Shown here: positions 1 through 5,102 of the stretch, one piece after another
Layout of the letters: each line of letters opens with the position of its first letter
Position numbering within the stretch: position 1 is the first letter of the stretch
Assembly: GCA_934427095.1 (NCBI GenBank)
Contig: CAKRYM010000098.1
Location: 1 to 6,017, forward strand
DNA length: 6,017 nt
Source of the DNA: an uncultured Bacillota bacterium
GTDB taxonomy: Bacteria > Bacillota > Dehalobacteriia > UBA4068
Reading direction: 5' to 3'
Notes under the pieces: model-generated
Databases searched by the model: none
Seen by the model: the letters and a program-made list of their open reading frames with translations, nothing else
What the model was told of the DNA's origin: nothing
Translations under genes and position numbers: made by a program

Positions 1-1
1 C

Positions 2-484
2 CCTAATTGCTGCAATCCTTCGGATATGTGCAATTGCATGGATGGCTCGTTCAGCTGCGCTCTGCCGCTGTGCTATGCTTTTGCTTCCCTGACCGGTGAG
101 ATCCCTGTGCTCAATGCTAATGATCCTATCCCGATTAATTCTCAGTTTAAGAGTACAGGGATGGGAAAATTCTGCCAGACCGATCAGGGTGGTATCATCT
201 TATCTGAACCTGGCGTTTATTATGTCTGCTATTGCCTGGTGGTGCCGCAAACCACGACTTTGGATACCAAGTTGCAGTTGTATTTGAACGACCGGCCTAG
301 CCGCTGCGGGGAAACGGAAGTGGTCACCACTTCTGCTTCGGCAACGTATTCCTTCACTGGCCAGTGCGTGATTCAGACCACTGCGCCTTGCACCGAATTG
401 ACTTTGGTCACCACGGCCGAGATTGGTACTGCGGTAGAATCTACTTCCACGTTGATTTCTATGTTTGTGTTGCGCTTGGCGTAA
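2..484 (+). CDS. Cys-rich BclA-C/C1q-TNF-like jelly-roll protein, 5' partial
   Basis: The reading frame is open to the left edge, so the true start lies outside. An in-frame ATG at 26 has no ribosome site, and the Cys-rich stretch (NCCNPSDMCNC) runs through it. The visible part (about 160 residues) has a short Cys-dense segment, then about 130 residues of alternating hydrophobic and Thr/Ser strands. The order is TGEIPVLNANDPIPINSQF, GGIILSEPGVYYVCYCLVVP, then LQLYLNDRP, ending STLISMFVLRLA. This strand pattern resembles the C-terminal trimerising beta-sandwich of BclA-type exosporium glycoproteins and C1q/TNF-like domains. In that family such a domain usually follows a collagen-like Gly-X-Y region, which would lie upstream of the window. 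About a dozen Cys residues suggest disulfide cross-linking in a spore or surface layer (inference). The assignment rests on pattern resemblance only; another secreted structural protein is possible. Confidence 0.6.
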   Translation, partial: PNCCNPSDMCNCMDGSFSCALPLCYAFASLTGEIPVLNANDPIPINSQFKSTGMGKFCQTDQGGIILSEPGVYYVCYCLVVPQTTTLDTKLQLYLNDRPSRCGETEVVTTSASATYSFTGQCVIQTTAPCTELTLVTTAEIGTAVESTSTLISMFVLRLA

Positions 485-526
485 AACAAGGGGAAGCAGC
501 CGGCAAAAGCCGGCTGCTTCCTGTTT
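484..526. terminator. Bidirectional intrinsic terminator
   Basis: A perfect 13-bp stem (GGAAGCAGCCGGC at 492-504, AAAA loop, GCCGGCTGCTTCC at 509-521) is flanked by AAAC on the left and GTTT on the right. Read rightward it ends the Cys-rich gene and is followed by TGTTT. Read leftward it ends the convergent TSCPD gene and is followed by CCTTGTTTT. It lies between the two stop codons with almost no spare sequence. Confidence 0.9.
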
Positions 527-538
527 AAAAGAAGATAT

Positions 539-799
539 TTATTGATTCGCCATATTGATGCGGGCTTGTTCTACGGCCTTCGCCAATTGATCTGCGCAGG
601 AAGTCCCTTTACCGTTGCAATTAATGCCCTTTAGTTTATCGATCAGCTCTTGGGTATGCATGCCTTCTACTAGGCGAGAAACCGCCTGGAGATTCCCATT
701 GCAGCCTTTGAGATAGCGGACGTTATGAACAATGTCCTGATCTAGATCAAAATCAATCAGCAGGGAGCAAGTGCCTGCTGTTCTATAGGTAAAATGCAT
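539..799 (-). CDS. TIGR03905-type TSCPD domain protein
   Basis: An 86-residue protein, the usual size of the stand-alone TSCPD family (TIGR03905). It has the family signatures in order: an N-terminal YRTAGTCS strand, FDLDQDIVHNVRYLKGCNGNLQAVSRLVEG (residues about 17-46), a helix with the ELIDKLKGI motif, then GTSCADQLAKA (about 65-75) where most members read TSCPDQLA. The same fold is found at the C-terminus of some class II ribonucleotide reductases, but the stand-alone protein has no settled role. Conserved Cys residues suggest metal or redox chemistry (inference). The start is set by GGAGGG 7 nt upstream. The frame stays open for another 78 codons upstream, but that part has no ribosome site or family similarity and covers the intergenic region. 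It is divergent from the peptidase gene and convergent with the Cys-rich gene. Confidence 0.9.
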   Translation of the reverse strand: MHFTYRTAGTCSLLIDFDLDQDIVHNVRYLKGCNGNLQAVSRLVEGMHTQELIDKLKGINCNGKGTSCADQLAKAVEQARINMANQ

Positions 800-806
800 G
801 TTGTTT

Positions 807-812
807 CCCTCC
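807..812 (-). promoter_or_regulatory. Ribosome binding site of TSCPD gene
   Basis: GGAGGG on the minus strand, 7 nt before the ATG at 799-797. It decides the start of the 86-residue protein over the much longer open frame. Confidence 0.85.
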
Positions 813-850
813 AAATTTATATAACCAAGGCAAATATTCTGCCTTTGACA
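813..850. promoter_or_regulatory. Divergent intergenic region with small palindrome
   Basis: Between the TSCPD and peptidase genes lies AAGGCA (827-832), 7 nt, TGCCTT (840-845), a 6+6 bp inverted repeat. It sits just upstream of an AT-rich TATATA element (minus strand, about 818-823) that may be the -10 of the TSCPD gene, though no good -35 is seen. On the plus strand TTGACA at 845-850 is a perfect -35 that could serve the peptidase gene, but the best -10 behind it (CTGAAT, 867-872, spacer 16) is poor. Promoter assignment here is tentative. Confidence 0.35.
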
Positions 851-851
851 G

Positions 852-891
852 ATTCCCTCTTTTCTGCTGAATCCCTGCTGAAAAAGGGAAT
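852..891 (+). repeat. Imperfect hairpin containing a direct repeat upstream of the peptidase gene
   Basis: ATTCCCT (852-858), one unpaired C, then TTTT (860-863) can pair with AAAA and AGGGAAT (ending at 891). The loop carries two copies of CTGCTGA (864-870 and 875-881). It lies about 90 nt before the peptidase start, within the likely leader. No T-tract follows, so it is not a clear terminator. Confidence 0.4.
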
Positions 892-980
892 TCTTTTGTC
901 TTTGCCGCAGGATTCTTTCTTTGCATGCAGAAATTATGTGCCCAGATAGAGTCAAGAAGCAAGAAAGGGGAAGAGAAGCC

Positions 981-2087
981 ATGGTGATGAAGGAAAGCTG
1001 CATTTTAGCCCGTTTGGAACGATTACGGGACAAGATGCAGGAAAAGGGACTAGAGGCTGCCTTTTTTCAAAATGAAGCGAATGTTTCTTATTTAAGCGGA
1101 TTTAGCGGCGGCGAATCTTTTCTGCTGGTTACCGCCAGAGATCGTGGGGAAGCCAATCTTTTTTTGACGGACAGCCGTTATCAAGAACAAGCGGAAAAGG
1201 AATGTAGTGCTTTTCAAGTAATCCTGTATCAGGGATCGAATGCTTTGCCAGAAGCAATAAAGTCACTTTGCTTGGCCAATGGCTGCAAAACGCTGGGTTT
1301 TGATCCACATTATATTTCTGTGGAGCGTTATGAAGCTTTTCAAGCTTCCTTTGGCCAAGAAATTCAGCTGCAAGCCGCCTCTGGTTTAGTGGAGGAGCTG
1401 CGTATTGTAAAAGACGCGGAAGAACAGAAGCTGCTGGCTTTAGCTTGCGCTGCTACGGATAGGGTTTTTCAGCGGATGTGTGAATTTATTCAGGCTGACC
1501 TAACGGAGCGGGAGATCGAATGGCAATTGTTGACTTTAATTCATCAAGAGGGATGTCAGGAAAGCTTTCGCACCATTGTGGTGTCTGGCTCCAATGGGTC
1601 TTTACCTCATGGCGTAGCTACAGATCGTCGGGTAGAACTTGGAGATTTCGTCACCATGGATTTTGGTTGTCTGTATCAGGGCTATCATGCGGATATGACC
1701 AGGACGGTGTGTGTTGGTGCTCCTTCTGCCCAGCAACGGGAAATCTATGATATTGTTTTGCAGGCCAACCTTAAAGCCGAAGCTGCCTTACGCGCTGGCT
1801 TAACTGGGAAAGAAGTGGATGCAGTAGCCAGAAATTATATTGCAGACAAGGGATATGGTGCTTATTTTGGCCATGGACTGGGCCATGGAGTCGGCTTGGA
1901 AATCCATGAACAGTTGAATCTCAATCCCCATGGGGATATCCCTTTGCCTGCCGGGACCTTTGTTACGGTGGAGCCGGGGATTTATTTGCCAGGGCAAATG
2001 GGCGTGCGGATTGAGGATACGGTTCTGGTGACAGAAGAGGGAATAGAGAATCAATTTACTTCTAGTAAAGAATTATTCTGTCTGTAA
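981..2087 (+). CDS. Xaa-Pro aminopeptidase (peptidase family M24)
   Basis: A 368-residue cytosolic metallopeptidase that removes an N-terminal residue preceding proline, or possibly a Xaa-Pro dipeptidase of the same fold. The N-terminal creatinase-like domain (about 1-140; NVSYLSGFSGGESFLLV, LTDSRYQEQA) is followed by the pita-bread catalytic domain. All five metal ligands are visible: D227 (TMDFG), D238 (HADMTRT), H302 (GHGLGHGVG), E331 (VEPGIY) and E345 (VRIED). The supporting histidines H210 (LPHG) and H309 (EIHE) are also present. The length is normal for the short bacterial form (YqhT/PepQ type). The start at 981 was chosen because AAAGGGG ends 10 nt upstream. An in-frame ATG at 921 would add 20 unconserved residues, and the ATG at 987 is too far from the ribosome site. 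In many Bacillota this gene precedes efp, but here it is monocistronic with its own terminator. PepP/PepQ naming cannot be settled by eye. Confidence 0.93.
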   Translation: MVMKESCILARLERLRDKMQEKGLEAAFFQNEANVSYLSGFSGGESFLLVTARDRGEANLFLTDSRYQEQAEKECSAFQVILYQGSNALPEAIKSLCLANGCKTLGFDPHYISVERYEAFQASFGQEIQLQAASGLVEELRIVKDAEEQKLLALACAATDRVFQRMCEFIQADLTEREIEWQLLTLIHQEGCQESFRTIVVSGSNGSLPHGVATDRRVELGDFVTMDFGCLYQGYHADMTRTVCVGAPSAQQREIYDIVLQANLKAEAALRAGLTGKEVDAVARNYIADKGYGAYFGHGLGHGVGLEIHEQLNLNPHGDIPLPAGTFVTVEPGIYLPGQMGVRIEDTVLVTEEGIENQFTSSKELFCL

Positions 2088-2157
2088 GTAAGTAAATCAG
2101 TCCTTTTGGCGTTTTCGGTAACAGAAATAAGGAATCGTTCAGATCGTCAAGATAGAC

Positions 2158-2190
2158 AAGCCAACCCTTTTGGTGAAGGGTTGGCTTTTT
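2158..2190 (+). terminator. Intrinsic terminator of the peptidase gene
   Basis: A 12-bp perfect stem AAGCCAACCCTT (2158-2169) / AAGGGTTGGCTT (2176-2187) with a 6-nt loop runs into TTTTT and a further T-rich stretch. It lies 70 nt after the peptidase stop and insulates it from pdxS. The preceding 2088-2157 shows nothing recognisable. Confidence 0.93.
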
Positions 2191-2230
2191 GTTTGCTTTT
2201 TTACCCTTTGATGAAAGTTGCATAAAAGAG

Positions 2231-2293
2231 ATCTGACCTTATTTGTGTAAATAATCCCTCATTATTGTGTTGTTAAAATTGATATCTGACCTT
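2231..2293 (+). promoter_or_regulatory. Paired ATCTGACCTT operator upstream of pdxST (proposed PdxR site)
   Basis: The 10-mer ATCTGACCTT occurs exactly at 2231-2240 and 2284-2293, start to start 53 bp, close to five helical turns, so both copies face the same side. The same 8-mer pair, at the same spacing and orientation, lies upstream of the kinase gene. The inner copy is 109 nt before the pdxS start. MocR regulators such as PdxR and GabR are known to bind repeated elements of this kind and PdxR is known to control pdxST. That these copies are PdxR sites is inferred from the shared pattern and the adjacent regulator gene. Confidence 0.75.
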
Positions 2294-2300
2294 TCTGAAT

Positions 2301-2344
2301 ATATTTAATTTGGCGATTTATTTATATGCAGTTTGTGATAGCAT
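2301..2344 (+). promoter_or_regulatory. Proposed activator-dependent pdxST promoter
   Basis: ATATTTAATTTG (2301-2312) is identical to, and equally spaced in, the kinase promoter. By alignment with that promoter the -35 is TTTATT (2317-2322) and the -10 TAGCAT (2339-2344), spacer 16. Both hexamers are poor matches to the consensus, as expected where an activator recruits polymerase. Transcription would start near 2351, leaving a leader of about 50 nt. Confidence 0.5.
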
Positions 2345-2390
2345 GAAAACAATATTACTTTTTCTATTGTGCACGATCTGTATTAGTAAA

Positions 2391-2396
2391 AGGAGG
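2391..2396 (+). promoter_or_regulatory. Ribosome binding site of pdxS
   Basis: AGGAGG stands 3 nt before the ATG at 2400 and 6 nt before the ATG at 2403. The spacing favours 2403. The choice changes the protein by one Met only. Confidence 0.85.
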
Positions 2397-2402
2397 TTTA
2401 TG

Positions 2403-3275
2403 ATGAAAGACAGATATCAGTTAAATAAAGAATTAGCCCAAATGCTAAAAGGCGGCGTAATTATGGATGTAACCACGCCAGAACAAGCTAAAATAGCTGA
2501 AGCTTCCGGTGCATGTGCAGTTATGGCCTTAGAAAGAATACCAGCAGATATACGGGCCGCCGGTGGGGTGTCAAGAATGAGCGATCCTAAAATGATTCAG
2601 GGAATTCAAAAGGCCGTTTCCATTCCTGTAATGGCCAAATGTAGAATTGGTCATTTTGTTGAGGCGCAGATTCTTGAAGCAATTGAAATAGATTATATCG
2701 ATGAAAGCGAAGTTTTGTCTCCTGCTGATGACCTTTATCATATTGATAAAAGACAATTCCGCGTGCCTTTTGTTTGCGGTGCTAAAGATTTAGGTGAGGC
2801 CTTGCGACGAATCAATGAGGGGGCTTCTATGATTCGCACTAAAGGTGAACCTGGTACCGGCGATGTTATTCAGGCGGTTCGCCACATTCGCATGATGAAC
2901 AGTGCCATTGCAAAGATTACCAGTATGCGTGAAGATGAATTGTTCGAAGAAGCAAAGCAGCTTCAGGTTCCTTATGAATTAGTTGAATATGTACATAAGA
3001 ATGGCAAGCTACCTGTGGTAAATTTTGCTGCAGGTGGTGTTGCGACTCCTGCGGATGCTGCGTTGATGATGCAGTTAGGAGCAGAGGGTGTGTTTGTTGG
3101 TTCTGGGATTTTTAAATCTGGTAATCCTGAAAAAAGGGCAAATGCCATTGTAAAAGCGGTATCGAATTTCAAAGATGCAAAATTGATTGCTGAGCTTTCT
3201 GCTGATCTGGGCGAAGCAATGGTTGGTATTAATGAGCAGGAAATTGCACTGTTGATGGCAGAGAGAGGGAAATAA
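2403..3275 (+). CDS. pdxS: Pyridoxal 5'-phosphate synthase, synthase subunit PdxS
   Basis: A 290-residue (beta/alpha)8-barrel protein that condenses ribose 5-phosphate, glyceraldehyde 3-phosphate and ammonia directly to PLP in the cytosol, in a dodecamer with PdxT. Family landmarks are all present. They are GGVIMDVTTPEQAKIAEASGA with D22, VMALERIPADIR, MAKCRIGHFVEAQ with the first Schiff-base lysine K79, YIDESEVLSPAD, and IRTKGEPGTGD with the second lysine K147. The phosphate-site glycines follow in NFAAGGVATPADAA and GVFVGSGIFKS. D22, K79 and K147 match D24, K81 and K149 of the Bacillus enzyme. The length is normal and the protein looks intact. It shares an operon with pdxT, overlapping it by 1 nt (TAATG). 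In-frame codons upstream to 2310 overlap the promoter and are not coding. By hand counts of a few 60-nt lines, base composition is lower in GC than the kinase gene. Confidence 0.98.
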   Translation: MKDRYQLNKELAQMLKGGVIMDVTTPEQAKIAEASGACAVMALERIPADIRAAGGVSRMSDPKMIQGIQKAVSIPVMAKCRIGHFVEAQILEAIEIDYIDESEVLSPADDLYHIDKRQFRVPFVCGAKDLGEALRRINEGASMIRTKGEPGTGDVIQAVRHIRMMNSAIAKITSMREDELFEEAKQLQVPYELVEYVHKNGKLPVVNFAAGGVATPADAALMMQLGAEGVFVGSGIFKSGNPEKRANAIVKAVSNFKDAKLIAELSADLGEAMVGINEQEIALLMAERGK

Positions 3276-3844
3276 TGACAATAGCAATATTAGCGGTTCA
3301 AGGAGCCTTCGTAGAACATGAACGAATGCTGGAAAAAATGGGGCAATCTTATGTTGAACTTAGACAAAAGAAGGATTTAGCACAAGCTTATGACGGTATT
3401 ATTCTTCCAGGGGGAGAAAGTACCGTGCAAGGGAAATTATTGCGAGAATTGGATATGTTTGATACGATAAGGGATCAGATTCAGCAGGGAATGCCTGTAT
3501 TCGCTACATGTGCGGGAATGATTTTGCTCGCTAGGAAAATTGAAAACGATGAGCATGCCTATTTCCAAACGATTCCTATCACAGTAAAACGGAATGCCTA
3601 CGGACGGCAATTGGGGAGTTTTTATATGAGGGGAAAGATAAAGGGCGTAGGAGAGGTTCCCATGACTTTTATTCGTGCGCCCTATGTGACTGCTGCTGAC
3701 CCAGAAGTCGAGATCTTGGCTAAAGAAAATGAGCATATTATTGCGGTACGTTATGGCAATCAAATTGCTCTGTCTTTTCACCCTGAACTGAATCAAGATA
3801 CCGCCATGCATAAAGTTTTTTTAGAAATGATGAAATTTATGTAG
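3275..3844 (+). CDS. pdxT: Pyridoxal 5'-phosphate synthase, glutaminase subunit PdxT
   Basis: A 189-residue class I glutamine amidotransferase that hydrolyses glutamine and passes ammonia to PdxS. The triad is complete: C79 in the nucleophile elbow (FATCAGMILLA), H169 and E171 (SFHPEL). The oxyanion and glutamine-binding loop LPGGEST (45-51) and the family segments AVQGAFVEHERML (7-19), NAYGRQLGSF (108-116) and FIRAPY (132-137) are all recognisable. The length is typical of the family. The ATG shares its A with the pdxS stop codon (TAATG), and GAGAGAGGG inside the end of pdxS stands 5 nt upstream, so the two are translationally coupled and made in step. No clear terminator directly follows the stop. 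Confidence 0.97.
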   Translation: MTIAILAVQGAFVEHERMLEKMGQSYVELRQKKDLAQAYDGIILPGGESTVQGKLLRELDMFDTIRDQIQQGMPVFATCAGMILLARKIENDEHAYFQTIPITVKRNAYGRQLGSFYMRGKIKGVGEVPMTFIRAPYVTAADPEVEILAKENEHIIAVRYGNQIALSFHPELNQDTAMHKVFLEMMKFM

Positions 3845-3960
3845 GGGTAGTTAATGCATATCCCTGTGACGCAACTCTGTTTGTAAAACTAGATAAATCC
3901 AGGATTAACTGCAGAAAGAAATAATGTTTTTTATGAGGCGTCTAATTCGTGTCTGTCTGT
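3845..3960. other. Non-coding gap after pdxT, no feature seen
   Basis: About 115 bp between the pdxT stop and the leftward terminator of the kinase gene. It is AT-rich with a T6 run near 3925 but no stem before it. No gene, RNA or repeat could be supported. Confidence 0.5.
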
Positions 3961-3998
3961 AAAAAAATAAGGTGACATGGTCGAGACCATGTCACCTT
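3961..3998 (-). terminator. Intrinsic terminator of the kinase gene
   Basis: An almost perfect palindrome, AAGGTGACATGGTC (3969-3982) / GACCATGTCACCTT (3985-3998), folds as about 13 bp with a CGAG loop. On the minus strand it runs into ATTATTTTTTT (the A7 run at 3961-3967), so it stops leftward transcripts. Read rightward it is followed by GCAATAAG with no T-tract, so it should not terminate pdxST well. It lies about 75 nt past the kinase stop. Confidence 0.88.
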
Positions 3999-4006
3999 GC
4001 AATAAG

Positions 4007-4037
4007 CAAGATAAGAGGAAATATGCGGCTTATCTTG
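4007..4037 (+). repeat. Second hairpin between the convergent pdxST and kinase genes
   Basis: CAAGATAAG (4007-4015) pairs with CTTATCTTG (4029-4037), 9 bp with a 13-nt loop. Rightward it is followed by GGGGAATTTTGGATTTT, a weak T-rich tail, so it may be a poor terminator for pdxST. Its role is uncertain. Confidence 0.5.
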
Positions 4038-4072
4038 GGGGAATTTTGGATTTTGGCGTAAAATGAATAAGA

Positions 4073-4909
4073 TTAGCGGCCCAGGGACTGAATCAGCTCC
4101 GGCAGCAATGTTTCGAAATACACCCCATAGCGAATCCCGTTGGGGTCAGCGGCGGTAATGCGGATGCAGTTGGCCGTGTAATCCGCTGCAATTTTCAGGG
4201 ATTGCTCCAGGGAGAAATCGTTCATCAAAGCGCCCACCACGGCACTGGCGAAAATGTCCCCAGTTCCATGGAAGCTGGCGTCTACTTTTTCATTGAAATA
4301 GGCGAAATATTCCCCGCTGGCAGCGGTGTAACCCATAGCGCCGATACGTCCTGGTGCAAAGCTGACGCCGGTTAACACAGCGGTCTTAGCCCCCAAAGCG
4401 GTCAGCCGCTGTAATAAGCCTTTGATGTAGTCTTCATCGTAACCGGATTCCACATAAGGTTCGCCCAGCATAAAGGTAGCTTCGGTCAAGTTGGGCAAAA
4501 TCAGATCAGCTTCGCCGCAAAGAGTACCCATTTTCTTGGCGAATTCCGGGTCAAAACCAGGGTAAAGTTTGCCGTTATCGCCCATGGCCGGGTCTACCAC
4601 AGTCAGGGTTTTTCCCTTCTTAAAGCGGTGGAAATAGTCTTTCACAATTTGGATCTGCCGTTCGGAACCCAAATAACCGGAATAAATAGCGTTAAAATGG
4701 AAGTTTTCCTTTTCCCAGTGGTCGGCGATGGGGATAAGATCATCGGTTAAGTCGCGGAAGGTGTAGTTCTGGAACATGGTGTGGGTGGAAAGCACTGCTG
4801 TTGGTACAATGCAGGCTTCCACCCCCATGGCAGAGATGACGGGCAATGCAACGGTGAGCGAGCATTTGCCTAAGCAGGAGATGTCTTGAATGGTTGCAAT
4901 ACGTTTCAT
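4073..4909 (-). CDS. Pyridoxal/pyridoxamine kinase (PdxY-like, ribokinase family)
   Basis: A 278-residue ribokinase-superfamily enzyme that phosphorylates pyridoxal, pyridoxamine or pyridoxine at the 5'-hydroxyl with ATP, the salvage step that feeds PLP. Landmarks in order are IATIQDISCLGKCSLT (4-19), PTAVLSTHT (36-44), YSGYLGS (76-82), VVDPAMGDNGKLY (104-116) and LILPNLTEA (136-144). The superfamily anion hole with the catalytic base follows as FHGTGD, D218. The DPAMGD and PNLTEA signatures separate PdxK/PdxY enzymes from the ThiD-like kinases. The start at 4909 follows GAGAGGG by 6 nt. Earlier in-frame ATGs lack a ribosome site and cover the promoter. It is convergent with pdxST, divergent from the MocR regulator, and carries the same operator pattern as pdxS. 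Whether it prefers pyridoxal or pyridoxamine cannot be read from the sequence. Confidence 0.93.
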   Translation of the reverse strand: MKRIATIQDISCLGKCSLTVALPVISAMGVEACIVPTAVLSTHTMFQNYTFRDLTDDLIPIADHWEKENFHFNAIYSGYLGSERQIQIVKDYFHRFKKGKTLTVVDPAMGDNGKLYPGFDPEFAKKMGTLCGEADLILPNLTEATFMLGEPYVESGYDEDYIKGLLQRLTALGAKTAVLTGVSFAPGRIGAMGYTAASGEYFAYFNEKVDASFHGTGDIFASAVVGALMNDFSLEQSLKIAADYTANCIRITAADPNGIRYGVYFETLLPELIQSLGR

Positions 4910-4915
4910 CGGTTT

Positions 4916-4922
4916 CCCTCTC
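4916..4922 (-). promoter_or_regulatory. Ribosome binding site of the kinase gene
   Basis: GAGAGGG on the minus strand, 6 nt before the ATG at 4909. It fixes the start of the 278-residue product. The pdxT gene has a very similar site. Confidence 0.8.
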
Positions 4923-4967
4923 TTTTTCATAATATGATTAGAGGCCTTGTTCAAGCAGGCCGTGTCC

Positions 4968-4996
4968 TTGACAACAGCTGATATATTGATTATACT
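4968..4996 (+). promoter_or_regulatory. Strong sigma-A promoter of the MocR regulator gene
   Basis: TTGACA (4968-4973), exactly 17 bp, then TATACT (4991-4996): a near-consensus housekeeping promoter pointing at the regulator gene. Transcription would begin near 5003, inside the left arm of the inverted repeat at 5001-5039. Its -10 overlaps the -10 of the divergent kinase promoter. Confidence 0.8.
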
Positions 4997-5016
4997 GATA
5001 ATTGACCATAGGTAAA
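4989..5016 (-). promoter_or_regulatory. Proposed activator-dependent promoter of the kinase gene
   Basis: On the minus strand TTTACC (5016-5011), 16 bp, TATAAT (4994-4989). The -10 is perfect and the -35 is weak. The shared ATATTTAATTTG block (5032-5021) and ATCTGACC site lie just upstream, at the same distances as in the pdxS promoter. The leader would be about 70 nt. Confidence 0.6.
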
Positions 5017-5039
5017 TATTCAAATTAAATATGGTCAAT
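5001..5039. repeat. Inverted repeat at the pdxR start of transcription (candidate operator)
   Basis: ATTGACCATA (5001-5010) and TATGGTCAAT (5030-5039) are perfect 10-bp inverted arms with 19 bp between. The right arm is the first of two tandem ATGGTCA units at a 9-bp step (5031 and 5040). The repeat covers the predicted first transcribed bases of the regulator gene and the spacer and -35 of the kinase promoter. The inverted arms are not found upstream of pdxS. Confidence 0.65.
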
Positions 5040-5102
5040 ATGGTCAGATGGGAGGAATACCGCGAAGTGTTGACCTATTCCTTTTGTGATATAGGGTCAG
5101 AT
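5040..5102 (-). promoter_or_regulatory. Paired ATCTGACC operator upstream of the kinase gene
   Basis: On the minus strand ATCTGACC occurs at 5102-5095 (followed by CT) and 5049-5042 (followed by AT), 53 bp apart, copying the pair upstream of pdxS. The inner copy abuts the regulator's ribosome site, and the outer copy lies within the regulator's codons 10-12. The inner copy is 130 nt from the kinase start, against 109 nt for pdxS. Binding by the adjacent MocR protein is inferred. Confidence 0.7.
5050..5055 (+). promoter_or_regulatory. Ribosome binding site deciding the pdxR start
   Basis: GGGAGG is 11 nt before the GTG at 5067. The upstream in-frame ATGs at 5031 and 5040 have no purine-rich site and lie in the operator. 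The GTG start makes the protein begin (M)LTYSF, the usual opening of this MocR subgroup. Confidence 0.7.

Noticed and set aside
800..1033. Long N-terminal extension of the leftward TSCPD frame
   Set aside because: It covers the divergent intergenic region and the start of the peptidase gene, has no ribosome site or family similarity, and GGAGGG at 812-807 marks the shorter start.
2133..2142. TTCAGATC as another possible operator copy
   Set aside because: It matches only part of GGTCAGAT, has no partner at 53 bp and lies before the peptidase terminator.
2310..2402. Extra 30 residues before pdxS, with a hydrophobic stretch resembling a signal peptide
   Set aside because: PdxS is cytosolic and starts just before the DRYQLNKELAQ segment. 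AGGAGG at 2391-2396 sets the start, and the extension overlaps the promoter.
4937..4962. GGCC-flanked hairpin in the kinase leader as a riboswitch or attenuator
   Set aside because: The stem is only about 5 bp and the alternative inner pairing leaves a 2-nt loop. No conserved riboswitch core was recognised.
4910..5038. N-terminal extension of the kinase frame
   Set aside because: It is composed of promoter and operator DNA, lacks ribosome sites at its ATGs, and the family begins at MKRIATIQD.
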